NCBI GenBank assembly: GCA_009711615.1 | Contig: VENI01000005.1 | Span: 434,001-498,000 of the forward strand | Direction: 5' to 3' | Origin: Bacillota bacterium | GTDB taxonomy: Bacteria > Bacillota > Desulfotomaculia > Desulfotomaculales > Desulfohalotomaculaceae | Length of the DNA: 64,000 nt | Shown here: positions 45,305 through 55,452 of the stretch, one piece after another | Position numbering within the stretch: the first letter of the stretch is position 1 | How the letters are laid out: each line of letters opens with the position of its first letter | Program-made: the position numbers and the translations under genes | The notes under the pieces: model-generated | Told to the model about the DNA's origin: nothing | What the model saw: only the letters and a program-made list of their open reading frames with translations | Database searches by the model: none

Positions 45305-48157
45305 CTATCCCGTTTCCAACAGTGCTCCTGCACTGCGTTTCTTGTCCCTTTCCAGCACTGGTTTTAAATACTGGCCAGTGTATGACTTTTCAACCTCCAC
45401 CACTTCTTCCGGACTGCCGGTGGCTATTACTTGGCCGCCTTTATTCCCGCCTTCTGGGCCCAAGTCTATAATGTAATCTGCGGTTTTTATTACGTCCAAG
45501 TTGTGTTCAATCACTACTACCGAGCTACCGTTATCTACTAGACGGTGCAGCACTTTCAGTAGTTTATGAATGTCATAGGCGTGTAGGCCGGTGGTTGGTT
45601 CATCTAAAATGTACAGTGTTTTGCCGTTGGTGCGACGGGACAATTCAGTGGCCAGTTTCACCCGCTGGGCTTCACCGCCAGAAAGCTCAGTGGCCGGTTG
45701 GCCCAGGCGAATGTAACCCAGCCCCACATCCTGCAGTGTCACAAGTTTGCGGTGAATGCGGGGAATGTTCTTGAAAAACTCCACCGCTGTATTAACCGTC
45801 ATGTTCAGCACTTCGGAGATGGTTTTACCCTTATACCTAACGTCTAATGTCTCCCGATTATAGCGCTGCCCCTTGCACACCTCGCAGGGTACATACACGT
45901 CCGGCAAAAAGTGCATTTCAATTTTAATGATACCGTCACCCTGGCAAGCTTCACAGCGGCCGCCTTTAACGTTAAAACTAAACCGCCCCGGCTTATAGCC
46001 CCGAACTTTGGCTTCCGGCATTTGGGCAAACATTTCCCGAATGTAAGTAAACACACCGGTATAAGTGGCCGGGTTAGACCTTGGAGTTCTGCCGATGGGT
46101 GACTGGTTGATGTCAATCACCTTTTCCAGGTTATCCAGCCCCTCTATTCCTTCGCACTGGCCAGGGCGTATCTTGGAGTGATGCAGTTTCTGGGCCAAGC
46201 TTTTATACAACACTTCACTGATTAATGTACTCTTACCGGAACCACTAACACCGGTGACACAGGTAAACACACCCAGCGGAATGCTGACATCTATGTTTTC
46301 CAGGTTGTGCTCGCTGGCTCCCACAACTTTAACTTCTTTCCCGTTAGGTTGCCTGCGTTCAGAAGGTACCGGTATCAATTTCTTACCAGTTAGATACTGG
46401 CCAGTGATGGAAGCCTCATTAGCCATAATATCTTGGGGGGTACCTTCGGCCACCACCTTACCACCGTTCTCCCCGGCACCGGGGCCAATATCGATAACAT
46501 AATCAGCCGACCTAATAGTGTCTTCATCGTGTTCTACAACAATTAAAGTATTACCCACATTGCGTAACCGTTCCAGCGTTTTTATTAAGCGCATGTTGTC
46601 CCGCTGGTGCAGTCCAATGCTGGGCTCATCTAAAATATATAGTACACCCATTAAACCAGAACCAATCTGGGTGGCCAGGCGAATGCGCTGGGCTTCACCA
46701 CCGGAAAGAGTGCCGGCAGAACGATCAAGAGTTAGGTAATCTAGACCCACATTTACCAAAAAGCCCAGTCGTTCGTTTATTTCTTTTAAAATCTGCCTGG
46801 CGATGATCATTTCCCGCTCAGATAGTTCTATTTCCTGGAAGAACTGCTTTAGTTGCAGCACCGGCATTGCTGTTATTTCTGTAATGTTCTTGTCATTAAT
46901 CAATACTGCCAGTGCTTCTGGCTTTAACCTAGCTCCCTCACATTCCGGACAGGGTTTAGAGGTAACATATTTCTCCAATTCCTTCCTGCGATACTCAGAG
47001 ACAGTTTCTTTATACAACCGGTTAAGGTTGTTAATCACCCCTTCAAAGGGGGAGCTGTAGTTATGCACATTGCCAAAGGTGTCCCGGTAGTGAAATTTAA
47101 TCCTTTCCCTGCCGCTGCCAAAAAGAATGCGCTTTAAGTCCTTATTATCCATTTCCGACACCGGTACATCCAGGCTGAATCCGTAGTGTTGGGCCACGCC
47201 TTCCAGATAGTTGTGGGCGTTGGTGCTTCTTATCCAACCCTCTATGGCACCTTGGTTAATAGATTTATTCTTATCCGGTATCACTAATTCCGGGTCTATT
47301 TCTTTGTGAATGCCCAGACCGGTACACACCGGACAGGCACCAAAGGGACTGTTAAAGGAAAACAATCGTGGGGCAATCTCAGTAATACCAATGCCACAGT
47401 CCACACAGGCAAAGTTTTCACTAAACACCCGGGGTGAACCGTCAATAACATCCACCAGCACCACACCTTCCCCTGCTGCCAGTGCAGTTTCCAACGAGTC
47501 TGCCAGGCGTTTTTCCACCCCTTCGCGAATAACTAAACGGTCGATTACCACTTCTATGGTGTGCTTCTTATTTTTATCTAGTTTGATTTCTTCACTTAAT
47601 TCTTCCACTTCACCATTGATGCGCACCCGTACATAGCCATCTTTTCTGGCTTGCTCCAGTATTTTAACGTGCTCACCTTTTTTACCACTGACTAATGGGG
47701 CCAGCAGTTGAATTTTGGTTCTCTCCGGCAACTCCATCAGCTGGTCAACCATCTGCTGTACCGTCTGCTGGGTAATGGGTTGGCCACACTGGGGGCAGTG
47801 GGGTTTACCCACCCGGGCATACAGTAGGCGCAGGTAGTCATATATTTCAGTCACTGTACCCACGGTACTGCGGGGGTTGTGACTGGTTGTCTTTTGATCA
47901 ATGGAAATAGCCGGGGATAACCCTTCAATATATTCCACATCGGGCTTGTTCATCTGACCCAAAAATTGGCGGGCGTAGGCGGAGAGAGACTCCACATAAC
48001 GCCGTTGCCCTTCGGCATAAATGGTATCGAAAGCCAATGAGCTTTTTCCTGAGCCAGAAAGTCCAGTCAGTACCACCAGCTTGTCCCGAGGTATTTCCAC
48101 ATCAATATTTTTTAAGTTATGAACACGGGCACCTTTAACGACAATTTTGTCTAACAT
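45305..48157 (-). CDS. uvrA: UvrABC system protein A
   Basis: 950 residues, full length. Two ABC modules: Walker [10 protein letters not shown] near residue 33 and GVSGSGKST near 640; signatures [16 protein letters not shown] and [16 protein letters not shown]. Zinc sites include CVDCGIG...CPVCTGLG and CEACQGDG...CEVCKGQRY. Recognises DNA damage and loads UvrB. ATG behind GGAGG. Confidence 0.98.
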   Translation of the reverse strand: MLDKIVVKGARVHNLKNIDVEIPRDKLVVLTGLSGSGKSSLAFDTIYAEGQRRYVESLSAYARQFLGQMNKPDVEYIEGLSPAISIDQKTTSHNPRSTVGTVTEIYDYLRLLYARVGKPHCPQCGQPITQQTVQQMVDQLMELPERTKIQLLAPLVSGKKGEHVKILEQARKDGYVRVRINGEVEELSEEIKLDKNKKHTIEVVIDRLVIREGVEKRLADSLETALAAGEGVVLVDVIDGSPRVFSENFACVDCGIGITEIAPRLFSFNSPFGACPVCTGLGIHKEIDPELVIPDKNKSINQGAIEGWIRSTNAHNYLEGVAQHYGFSLDVPVSEMDNKDLKRILFGSGRERIKFHYRDTFGNVHNYSSPFEGVINNLNRLYKETVSEYRRKELEKYVTSKPCPECEGARLKPEALAVLINDKNITEITAMPVLQLKQFFQEIELSEREMIIARQILKEINERLGFLVNVGLDYLTLDRSAGTLSGGEAQRIRLATQIGSGLMGVLYILDEPSIGLHQRDNMRLIKTLERLRNVGNTLIVVEHDEDTIRSADYVIDIGPGAGENGGKVVAEGTPQDIMANEASITGQYLTGKKLIPVPSERRQPNGKEVKVVGASEHNLENIDVSIPLGVFTCVTGVSGSGKSTLISEVLYKSLAQKLHHSKIRPGQCEGIEGLDNLEKVIDINQSPIGRTPRSNPATYTGVFTYIREMFAQMPEAKVRGYKPGRFSFNVKGGRCEACQGDGIIKIEMHFLPDVYVPCEVCKGQRYNRETLDVRYKGKTISEVLNMTVNTAVEFFKNIPRIHRKLVTLQDVGLGYIRLGQPATELSGGEAQRVKLATELSRRTNGKTLYILDEPTTGLHAYDIHKLLKVLHRLVDNGSSVVVIEHNLDVIKTADYIIDLGPEGGNKGGQVIATGSPEEVVEVEKSYTGQYLKPVLERDKKRSAGALLETG

Positions 48158-48174
48158 GAAAACCTCCGGTTTTA

Positions 48175-48426
48175 GTAGTCAGAATTCAGGAGTCAGAATT
48201 TAAAAGACTAAACAATAACTTCTGGCTCCTAGCTTCTGATTAGTTACACTATACTATTATATCTTAAACAATATCGGATAACAAGAACATCTGTTTGTTT
48301 TTGGAGTGATTACCATATTTCTCATCTGTTCTGTAGCTTAATAAGCTAAATCATAGCTAAGGGTCCGATGAATCGGACCCCTACTGATTTATAGCTTCGG
48401 GTCGGCGTGGAAACCGACCCCTACAG
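48175..48426. repeat. Cluster of repeats between uvrB and uvrA
   Basis: Contents of the 290-nt gap: AGTCAGAATTCAGGAGTCAG (about 48178-48200) and its inverted relative (about 48222-48240), hairpin GGGTCCGATGAATCGGACCC-CTAC (48361-48384), and hairpin GGGTCGGCGTGGAAACCGACCC-CTAC (about 48399-48424). No gene seen. Confidence 0.8.
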
Positions 48427-48449
48427 GCACTGCTTACAAGTTACTCAAT

Positions 48450-50471
48450 TTACATTTCCCCTTGTTCCGGGATTGCTGGTTTGACGTTTTTTATTCCTCT
48501 GGCTTTTAATCTTAGCTCGATAATTGTATCTCTAAGCTGGGCGGCTTTTTCGAATTCCAGTTCTTTGGCAGCCCGTTTCATTTCTTTTTCCAGGTCTGCT
48601 ATCATCTTCTTCAGGTCCTTCTTGCTCATCTTATCCACTTTTTCACTGGCCACGTACTTGGCCGGGGTTTCTGCCACTCTGGTGGCTTCAATGACATCCC
48701 GCACCGCCTTACGAATTGTTTGCGGTGTGATGTTGTGTTTCTTATTAAACTCCAACTGCAGCTGACGGCGCCGCTCTGTTTCTTCAAGGGCTTTTTTCAT
48801 AGATTTAGTTTCTTTATCGGCATACATAATTACCTTACCTTCGGAGTTACGGGCCGCCCTACCGATGGTCTGAATCAGTGACCGTTCACTGCGCAAGTAG
48901 CCTTCCTTATCGGCATCCAAAATGGCCACCAAGCTAACCTCCGGTAAATCCAAACCCTCCCGCAATAGGTTAATGCCCACCAGCACGTCAAACTCACCCA
49001 AGCGCAAGTCACGTAATATTTCCATCCGCTCAATGGTTTGTATGTCAGCGTGCATGTACCGCACCTTAACGTTCATTTCTTTAAAGTAATCGGTAAGATC
49101 TTCTGCCATTTTCTTGGTCAGTGTGGTAATCAGCACCCGTTCATCTCGTTCCACCCTTTTTCCTATTTCAACCAATAGATCATCAATCTGCCCTTTGGTA
49201 GGACGTACAAAGATTTCCGGATCCACCAGGCCTGTGGGGCGAATAATTTGTTCCACCACCTGCTGGCCATGTTCATATTCATAAGAACCGGGAGTGGCGG
49301 ACACATAAATCGCCTGATTCATATGCTGTTCAAATTCGTCAAACTTAAGCGGTCGATTATCCAGCGCCGATGGTAGACGGAATCCGTGCTCCACCAACGT
49401 ACTTTTACGGGAACGATCCCCAGCGTACATACCGCCCACCTGAGGCACTGCCACATGAGACTCGTCAATTATCATCATGAAGTCTTCCGGAAAGAAATCC
49501 AGCAGGGTGTATGGCGGTTCGCCGGGTGCCCTGCCGGTCAAGTGGCGACTGTAATTCTCAATGCCGGAGCAGTACCCCACCTCTTGCATCATCTCAATAT
49601 CGTAGTTGGTACGCTGCTCTAACCGCTGGGCTTCCAGCAGCATGTTCTGGTCCCGCAGTTCTTTCAGCCGCTGCTCCAATTCCTCTTCAATAGAGGCAAT
49701 GGCCCGTGCCAGTTTTTCATCAGAAGTGGCAAAGTGACTGGCTGGAAACACAGAAATATGGTTACGCTCACCCACAACTTCACCGGTTAGCACATCAAAT
49801 TCCACCATCCGGTCTATTTCATCACCAAACATTTCTACTCTAAATGCCTGTTCTGCTGCGTTGGCGGGGAATATCTCTATTACATCTCCCCGGACCCGGA
49901 ATGTGCCCCGGGTAAAGTTGATATCATTGCGGGAGTACTGAATATCCACCAGTTTACGCAGCACTTTATCCCGGTCGTATTCCATACCAGTGCGTAGCGA
50001 CAGCACCAAGTCGCGGTATTCATGGGGGTTACCCAAACCGTAAATGCAGGAAACACTGGCCACCACTATCACATCCCGCCTCTCTAACAGTGCACAGGTA
50101 GCCGAGTGGCGCAGTTTGTCTATTTCATCGTTAATACTGCTGTCTTTTTCAATGTAAGTATCTGTTTTGGGAATATATGCTTCAGGCTGATAGTAGTCAA
50201 AGTAGCTGACAAAGTACTCCACAGCATTGTTCGGAAAAAATTCTTTAAATTCACTGCATAGTTGAGCAGCTAAAGTTTTATTTGGGGCCAGCACCAGTGT
50301 AGGCTTATTCACCTTATCAATAACATTGGCTATGGTGTAAGTTTTACCAGAGCCAGTCACACCCAATAGTGTTTGATGCTTTAACCCCTGGTTTATCCCG
50401 TTAATTAATTGGGATATAGCTTTAGGTTGGTCACCTTGGGGACTATATTCAGAAACAAGATTATACGACAA
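48450..50471 (-). CDS. uvrB: UvrABC system protein B
   Basis: 673 residues from TTG 50471 ([19 protein letters not shown]), 6 nt after GGAAGGGTGA; the in-frame GTG at 50480 overlaps that site. Helicase motifs GVTGSGKT and DESH, the beta hairpin [16 protein letters not shown] used to clamp [12 protein letters not shown], and a C-terminal UVR motif [13 protein letters not shown] for UvrC contact. Upstream of uvrA with repeats between. Confidence 0.98.
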   Translation of the reverse strand: MSYNLVSEYSPQGDQPKAISQLINGINQGLKHQTLLGVTGSGKTYTIANVIDKVNKPTLVLAPNKTLAAQLCSEFKEFFPNNAVEYFVSYFDYYQPEAYIPKTDTYIEKDSSINDEIDKLRHSATCALLERRDVIVVASVSCIYGLGNPHEYRDLVLSLRTGMEYDRDKVLRKLVDIQYSRNDINFTRGTFRVRGDVIEIFPANAAEQAFRVEMFGDEIDRMVEFDVLTGEVVGERNHISVFPASHFATSDEKLARAIASIEEELEQRLKELRDQNMLLEAQRLEQRTNYDIEMMQEVGYCSGIENYSRHLTGRAPGEPPYTLLDFFPEDFMMIIDESHVAVPQVGGMYAGDRSRKSTLVEHGFRLPSALDNRPLKFDEFEQHMNQAIYVSATPGSYEYEHGQQVVEQIIRPTGLVDPEIFVRPTKGQIDDLLVEIGKRVERDERVLITTLTKKMAEDLTDYFKEMNVKVRYMHADIQTIERMEILRDLRLGEFDVLVGINLLREGLDLPEVSLVAILDADKEGYLRSERSLIQTIGRAARNSEGKVIMYADKETKSMKKALEETERRRQLQLEFNKKHNITPQTIRKAVRDVIEATRVAETPAKYVASEKVDKMSKKDLKKMIADLEKEMKRAAKELEFEKAAQLRDTIIELRLKARGIKNVKPAIPEQGEM

Positions 50472-50522
50472 CGCCTTCACCCTTCCTTTTAGGCTCTTAT
50501 ATAAATTATAACATATCTATAA

Positions 50523-50560
50523 GTAGGAGTCAGAAATTCAGGAGACAGGAGTCAGAATAT
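50523..50560. repeat. CAGGAGTCAG-type repeat
   Basis: AGGAGTCAGAAATTCAGGAGACAGGAGTCAGAATA, 45 nt upstream of uvrB and next to a terminator. Confidence 0.82.
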
Positions 50561-50567
50561 AAAAAAC

Positions 50568-50599
50568 TTTAAAAGGGCTTGAAATCAAGCCCTTTTAAA
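50568..50599 (-). terminator. Terminator of the binding-protein gene
   Basis: TTTAAAAGGGCTTGA / TCAAGCCCTTTTAAA with a 2-nt loop, then GTTTTTTATA on the minus strand, 2 nt beyond the gene's stop. Confidence 0.88.
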
Positions 50600-50601
50600 A
50601 C

Positions 50602-52122
50602 CTACTGCTGTTGCTGACCGCCCTGTTGTTGCTGTTGGCCACCTTGCTGCTGTTGTTGCCCCTGTTGTTGCCCGCCGCCGGCTTGGCTTTGAATGGACTG
50701 TACATTTCCGTCTATCTGTACTTCCACCACTTTACCTTCTTCGGTAGTGATACGCAACGTCGTTTTCTGCTGCCCTTGCTGACCTTGACCCTGTTGCTGT
50801 TGCTGTTGCTGACCTTGTTGATTTTGACCCTGTTGCTGTTGCTGATCCTGTTGGCCCTGCTGACCACCTTGCTGCTGTCCCTGCTGTTGTTGCTGCCCTT
50901 CCTCTTGCTGTTTGGTTTCCTTCATCCGTTCCTGTAATAGATAAAGATTATCCTGCGTTACCAGCCGGGGTGGCACTATTTTAGTAGGCACTGTGTAATC
51001 TCCATTGTTTACCCGGGTGTCATATTGAGGTACTTTTCCTTCTGCTATATCCATTGAAGCGTCAAAAGCTAGCCTACCTAACATATCAGGTCGGTTATCC
51101 ACCTCAGCATCATGCTCTCCACTTTCCATAGCCTTAATCGCCTTTGGTGTGGCACCTACACCTACGGTTATCACCCGGCGCTCCATACCAGACTGCTTTA
51201 GCACTTCCACAGCCGCCATGGCCAGGTTACTACCGTTGGCCAGCACTGCATCCACATTCTCTGTTTTACTTAACACTTGCTGCATGGTACTTTTGGCCAA
51301 GTTGGCATCCCAGCGTGGATGCGGTTGTGACAATATTACATCTATATTCTCCACTTTCTGTAGTGCAGAGTTTACAGATGCTGTTATTTCCCTGGCCATT
51401 TGGTCGTTGTTATCACCTTGCAGTACCACCACCTTCATCGGCACACCGTCCTGCAGTGATACAGCTGCCTGCTGCTGATCAGGTATGATCATCTGCTGCT
51501 GTTGGCCGCCTTGGCCCTGTTGACCTTGTTGCCCTCCCTGTTGTTGACCCTGCTGGCCACCTTGCTGCTGTCCTTGTTGTCCCTGCTTTTGTCCTGCTTG
51601 TTGTGGCTTCTGTGGTGTCAGCACCACATTCCCTTGTTGCAATTGCTGGCTACCCTCTTCTAGCAGCGTTTGCAAATATTTCACCTGTAACTGGCCGGTG
51701 CGACTGTGATCCGAAGTTATATAGCCATCCACCGGGGTGTCTACCGGTAGTGTTTCCAGCGCAATCACCTTAATATTGTTCTGCTGTAATAGACGCACAA
51801 TATCCGGGGCTATAGCCGGATCAGTTATTTGCAAAATTACTACTTTAACCTTTTCTTCTATTAACTTTTGAATATCCTTTTGCTGTTGACTTGGGTCACC
51901 CTTGGCATCCAACCAAGTTACCTGTGCTTTTTTCTCTTTTGCTGCTTTCTCAAAGACTTTTTTTATCACCTGGTTGCCGTCCCGCTCCATGTCAGCCATG
52001 CTGACACCAATTTTAGGCCCCTGTTTGGGAACAGGTTTTTTCTCCCCTCCACCTCCGGGACAACCGGTGCAAACAAGTAACAAAAGCATTGATACCAACA
52101 TATATAACAAACGGCGATACAT
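50602..52122 (-). CDS. Sugar-binding-type lipoprotein with Gln/Gly-rich tracts
   Basis: 506 residues. Lipoprotein signal with attachment Cys21 (VCTGC; Cys at -3 is unusual) and a PGGGG linker. Residues about 35-160 and 215-400 make a type I periplasmic binding protein fold of the ribose/xylose group (KIGVSMADMERDGNQ, DPSQQQKDIQKLIEEKV, DGYITSDHSRTG, VDAVLANGSNLAMAAVEVL). Three tracts made almost only of Gln and Gly interrupt or extend it: about 160-208 (in the middle of the fold), 404-451 and 477-506. No ABC permease or ATPase lies nearby, so a sensor or scaffold role is as likely as uptake. The tracts are encoded by imperfect CAG/CAA/GGT-type repeats. Confidence 0.88.
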   Translation of the reverse strand: MYRRLLYMLVSMLLLLVCTGCPGGGGEKKPVPKQGPKIGVSMADMERDGNQVIKKVFEKAAKEKKAQVTWLDAKGDPSQQQKDIQKLIEEKVKVVILQITDPAIAPDIVRLLQQNNIKVIALETLPVDTPVDGYITSDHSRTGQLQVKYLQTLLEEGSQQLQQGNVVLTPQKPQQAGQKQGQQGQQQGGQQGQQQGGQQGQQGQGGQQQQMIIPDQQQAAVSLQDGVPMKVVVLQGDNNDQMAREITASVNSALQKVENIDVILSQPHPRWDANLAKSTMQQVLSKTENVDAVLANGSNLAMAAVEVLKQSGMERRVITVGVGATPKAIKAMESGEHDAEVDNRPDMLGRLAFDASMDIAEGKVPQYDTRVNNGDYTVPTKIVPPRLVTQDNLYLLQERMKETKQQEEGQQQQQGQQQGGQQGQQDQQQQQGQNQQGQQQQQQQGQGQQGQQKTTLRITTEEGKVVEVQIDGNVQSIQSQAGGGQQQGQQQQQGGQQQQQGGQQQQ

Positions 52123-52254
52123 AATTTCACCCTTTCAATCTACTGTTATTGGTATTATGCTTAATTTTTATTTTTTTACTAGAATAAATTTTTTATCATA
52201 ATAGTTATTTTCTGGAATATATTGTAATAATTTATAGTATAGGGGGGATTCCAA

Positions 52255-52602
52255 GTGAAAGGACTTTGGTTGAATCAACTGCTGATAATAAAAGGGTATA
52301 TTAATGAGCAGTTTCAAAAACACAATCCCCAGCCACCGAACCTGGTAGAGATGATAGACCAGGCAAAAGAAGAATGGGAAATATCTCTCAATCAGCTAAA
52401 TAACTGTGATCAGGATATGTTGGACTATGTCATTCACGACATTCATGCCAAGGAAAGGCGTTACATGTCGCTTTTAATGCAGGCCAGAAAAGAATCTCTG
52501 GGTGCGTGGAAGAGTGATGATGTGAATGAGAAGTTCACTCCAGAATTCAGGAGTCAGAAGTCAGGAGTCAGAATGGAAAAAACAAAGAATGCCAGTGGAT
52601 AA
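52255..52602 (+). CDS. DUF2508 (YaaL-like) protein with repeat-derived tail
   Basis: 115 residues; GTG behind GGGGGGATT. The core LVEMIDQAKEEWEISLNQLN and MLDYVIHDIHAKERRYMSLLMQARKE fits the DUF2508 family (helical, function unknown). The last 20 or so residues, from about FTPEFRSQKSG, are encoded by a CAGGAGTCAG repeat (52541-52574) that runs in frame, so the natural protein probably ended near residue 93. Confidence 0.75.
   Translation: MKGLWLNQLLIIKGYINEQFQKHNPQPPNLVEMIDQAKEEWEISLNQLNNCDQDMLDYVIHDIHAKERRYMSLLMQARKESLGAWKSDDVNEKFTPEFRSQKSGVRMEKTKNASG
52541..52574 (+). repeat. CAGGAGTCAG-type repeat inside a coding frame
   Basis: CAGAATTCAGGAGTCAGAAG followed by TCAGGAGTCAGAAT, read in frame as part of the DUF2508 gene. 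Confidence 0.85.
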
Positions 52603-52626
52603 TTCACCAGCATTCTGCGTAAAAGT

Positions 52627-53187
52627 TTATTCACCTTTTATTTTTTTGTACTCATCCCTTATTTTCTGAAAGTCTTCCCATACTGGTTTTTTTCTGTTGG
52701 GGTCACGCAGTAGTGCCGCCGGGTGAAATGTGGGCATTATTTTTATCCCGCTCTTGCTTTCCATCCACTGCCCCCGCAGTTTGGTAATTCTAGCATCCGG
52801 TTTAATTAAATTTTGTAGCGCTGTGCCTCCCAACAAAACCACAATTTTGGGCGACAAAGTCTCTATTTGTTGCCATAGCCAAGGCAAACATGCTTTGGCC
52901 TCTTTTCGTTGTGGTACCCGGTTTTTCGGCGGGCGGCATTTTACAACATTGGCTATATACACTTCCTCCCGTTCAATTTCCGCCGCTGCCAAAATTTTAT
53001 CCAATAACTGACCGGCAGACCCTACAAAGGGTTTCCCTTGTATGTCCTCTTCTTTGCCGGGCCCTTCTCCTATCAACATCAATTTAGCTCCCGGGTTTCC
53101 ATACCCGAAAACAATATTTGTTCTACTTTCCGCCAAACCACACAGCTGGCAGCCTTGTATTTCTTTTTCAATTTTCTCCAGTGTCAT
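52627..53187 (-). CDS. Family 4 uracil-DNA glycosylase
   Basis: 186 residues from ATG 53187 (MTLEKIEKEI), 9 nt after AGGAG. The four Fe-S cysteines are present: CQLCGLAES near the start, then VVKCRPPKNR and ACLPWL. Active-site motif GEGPGKEEDIQGKPFVG and the second motif MPTFHPAALLRDP are typical of thermostable UDGa-type enzymes. Removes uracil from DNA. Convergent with the DUF2508 gene. Confidence 0.95.
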   Translation of the reverse strand: MTLEKIEKEIQGCQLCGLAESRTNIVFGYGNPGAKLMLIGEGPGKEEDIQGKPFVGSAGQLLDKILAAAEIEREEVYIANVVKCRPPKNRVPQRKEAKACLPWLWQQIETLSPKIVVLLGGTALQNLIKPDARITKLRGQWMESKSGIKIMPTFHPAALLRDPNRKKPVWEDFQKIRDEYKKIKGE

Positions 53188-53470
53188 GTTGTTCATCTCC
53201 TGCATTTGCTAAATAAGTGTTCGAATAAGTAAGTGTTCGAAAATGAATGTTGCTCTTTAATTAGTTTTACATTTAACAATACATTTCCTGCAATATTTTT
53301 TTGCATAATTATCGTTAAATAATAGAAAAATATTAAAGAACAGGAGTCAGGAGATAGGAGTCAGTAGTCAGAATAGATATTACTGTTTTTTGCTAAAAAT
53401 TCTTAACATGTAATATTTGCGACACGAAGCATACTCATAAATTATTTTTTAAGTATCGGAGGTGTTTGTT
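53188..53470. other. Divergent intergenic region with repeat
   Basis: AT-rich. Contains the promoter side of the glycosylase gene and, at 53340-53376, a CAGGAGTCAGGAGATAGGAG-type repeat. No other feature recognised. Confidence 0.6.
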
Positions 53471-53608
53471 TTGGCAGATGTTAAGGATAGAAACGAAGTG
53501 GATTTAGGTACCTGGGCCACCTTTCAACCGGGTTGGTGGGTACTGCATATTATTAGCATTATTGTTGTGGGTTACTTGGGGTACTTTATTCTAGGCGGAC
53601 AATTTTAA
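53471..53608 (+). CDS. 45-residue single-pass membrane protein
   Basis: TTG start 7 nt after GGAGGTG, stop TAA at 53606. The product begins MADVKDRNEVDLGTW, then ATFQPGWWVLHI, and has one hydrophobic helix (IISIIVVGYLGYFIL) ending GGQF. The strong ribosome binding site, Trp-rich amphipathic lead and clean helix make it a credible gene, too short for most gene finders. Function unknown. Co-directional with the DUF3243 gene 93 nt downstream. Confidence 0.7.
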   Translation: MADVKDRNEVDLGTWATFQPGWWVLHIISIIVVGYLGYFILGGQF

Positions 53609-53701
53609 GTTCAGGGAGTCAGAATTTAATAACATTAGTAAAATTACCCCAGAATACTGGTATCTAATCAATTTTTAATATAAAAAAGGGAGGCAAAACA
53701 T

Positions 53702-53974
53702 ATGGCATTTAACTTTGACCTGAAACAGGCCAATACCAATTGGGACAATTGGAAAAACTATCTGGGACAAGCAGTGGAGTTTGCTGAGGAGCTGGGAATG
53801 AACGAAGACCGCATTACCAGCCTGGCCACCCAAGCAGGTTCTGTTCTGGCAGAAAACGTACCGCCATCAAATCCAGAACAGCGGGCACTAAAAGAACTGT
53901 GGGATGTGGCAGACAACCAAGAAAGACAAACCATCGGTCGTTTAATGACTAAGCTGGCGAAAAAGAATAAGTAG
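53702..53974 (+). CDS. DUF3243 family protein
   Basis: 90 residues; ATG behind GGGAGG. Matches the YmfJ/DUF3243 pattern: NWDNWKNYLGQAVEFAEELGM, ITSLATQAGSVLAENVPPSNPEQRALKELWDVADNQERQTI, LMTKLAKK. Small helical protein, function unknown; found in many spore-forming Firmicutes. Confidence 0.88.
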   Translation: MAFNFDLKQANTNWDNWKNYLGQAVEFAEELGMNEDRITSLATQAGSVLAENVPPSNPEQRALKELWDVADNQERQTIGRLMTKLAKKNK

Positions 53975-53980
53975 TAAAAA

Positions 53981-54014
53981 CAGGAGTTAGTAGTTAGGAG
54001 TTAGGAGTTAGGAG
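53981..54014 (+). repeat. CAGGAGTTAG-type repeat variant
   Basis: ACAGGAGTTAGTAGTTAGGAG then TTAGGAGTTAGGAG. T replaces C within the unit compared with the other family members. Confidence 0.75.
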
Positions 54015-54040
54015 AAGCCCCTACAATTGTAGGGGCTTTT
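54015..54040 (+). terminator. Terminator of the DUF3243 gene
   Basis: Perfect palindrome AAGCCCCTACAA / TTGTAGGGGCTT followed by TT. The arms also contain the CCCCTAC motif seen beside the small hairpin repeats. Confidence 0.8.
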
Positions 54041-54059
54041 GCATGTGAGTATGCATGTC

Positions 54060-54084
54060 CGGGTCCGATGAATCGGACCACTAC
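54060..54084. repeat. GGGTCCGATGAATCGGACC hairpin
   Basis: Near copy of the hairpin at 48361, with one change in the flank (ACTAC for CCTAC). Confidence 0.8.
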
Positions 54085-54119
54085 GGACCTTCCCTTTCCA
54101 ACTTAATTCTTACCCATCC

Positions 54120-55358
54120 TTAAATCCTCAGTATCTTTACTGCCCATTTTTTAATAAACGCGCCCGGTTTGGTGAATTCCATGTAGGAGCGTTCTCCGCC
54201 TTCCGGTACTGGTAACATTCCGAAGGGTTTTCCTGGGGACAGGTTTACTAGTTCCCTTTTATACTGTTGGTCTTCCTCACTGATATAGGCTATTTCCACC
54301 ATCCCCGGATTTTGTTGCAGCATATCTTCCAACGTTGATTTGCTGTACAACGGCACGTCATTAAGAGTTAAAATGATATTACCGGAGCGCAACCCCGCCT
54401 TCCAGGCTGTAGTTCCTGGGACTACGTCCAGTACCATCACCCCCTGTTCCGGGGGTACGTACAACGGTTTGTTGGCTATTTCCATTTTTTTGTTCAGGTA
54501 GATAACCATTTCATGGCCCAGGGGAGAAAATAATGCTCCCATTAGCGCCATCACGGCATATTTATCTGACAGCACCGCCAGCACCAGCAAAATAAAGCTG
54601 TAAATCGCCAAATATTTTGCAGACAGGCGAGATTTTTCTCTTGGTTTACGGGCAGCGGCTATGTCACCATAACCCAAACCGGCCACCACCGGAAATAAGC
54701 TATACAGCAGAGTGTCTAAATCAGCTGCATCCACTTCTGGTTTGATTAATGGCCACCATTCAGGCATTTCGATCCCCGTTTGCTGCATTTGTGTCTGGCC
54801 AATTACTATTAACGCCACCACCGGTATTGGCCAGAAGCGCTGAAGAGCAAAGCCACCCACCAGACGGTTCTTATCCACTTTAATATAAGCGGGAACCGCT
54901 CCCAAATGGCCGCTAAAGTATATCAATACACTCTCCACCATATGCAAAATGGCCACCAGACCCAACACCTGGGGAGCGCTAACCGCTGGCCAGCCGATGA
55001 CTATATTGGACAATGCCAATATCCCACCAGCGTAAGCAAAGCAGAGAAAGCGGGCGTCTATAAACATTAAAAGTATGGCCAGCGGCCAAATATACTGCAA
55101 CCCAGAGCCGGATAAGGTGAGACCGACAAACAGCATTAAAATACTGCCCAACAGTCCTCCTAGAAATCCATAACCCGTTGCCTGCAAAGCATCTGGCCAC
55201 CATTTTCCATGACTAAAGCCAAAGAATTTTTGCCTCATATTTAACATGCGCCGATACTGCAACGCCACCAGTACTATCACCAGGTAGAAAAGCGGGTTAA
55301 AAATAAAGGATAACATCTGCTGCAGCAACATAGGCATTATTTCAAAAATAGGAAACAA
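54120..55358 (-). CDS. MinJ-like polytopic membrane protein with PDZ domain
   Basis: 412 residues from TTG 55358 behind GGGGTGA; an in-frame GTG at 55367 overlaps that site. Six to eight membrane segments (about 10-300), then a C-terminal PDZ domain (about 310-385: GVMVLDVVPGTTAWKAGLRSGNIILTLNDVPL). Same architecture as B. subtilis MinJ, which links DivIVA to MinCD; in Peptococcaceae the role is not proven. Downstream of ctpA on the same strand but behind a terminator. Confidence 0.85.
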   Translation of the reverse strand: MFPIFEIMPMLLQQMLSFIFNPLFYLVIVLVALQYRRMLNMRQKFFGFSHGKWWPDALQATGYGFLGGLLGSILMLFVGLTLSGSGLQYIWPLAILLMFIDARFLCFAYAGGILALSNIVIGWPAVSAPQVLGLVAILHMVESVLIYFSGHLGAVPAYIKVDKNRLVGGFALQRFWPIPVVALIVIGQTQMQQTGIEMPEWWPLIKPEVDAADLDTLLYSLFPVVAGLGYGDIAAARKPREKSRLSAKYLAIYSFILLVLAVLSDKYAVMALMGALFSPLGHEMVIYLNKKMEIANKPLYVPPEQGVMVLDVVPGTTAWKAGLRSGNIILTLNDVPLYSKSTLEDMLQQNPGMVEIAYISEEDQQYKRELVNLSPGKPFGMLPVPEGGERSYMEFTKPGAFIKKWAVKILRI

Positions 55359-55413
55359 GGTTTTCACCCCAAAATGAAACTAATATTATTACTATCACAT
55401 ATGGTAATTTGCT

Positions 55414-55446
55414 AAAAAAGCCACGGAAAAATTCCCGTGGCTTTTT
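55414..55446 (-). terminator. Terminator of ctpA
   Basis: AAAAAGCCACGG / CCGTGGCTTTTT with an AT loop and T run on the minus strand, 7 nt beyond the ctpA stop. Confidence 0.88.
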
Positions 55447-55452
55447 CTTCTC

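Noticed and set aside
50611..50937. Plus-strand Leu-rich frame of 108 codons
   Set aside because: Antisense image of the Gln-rich tracts of the binding lipoprotein; no ribosome binding site.
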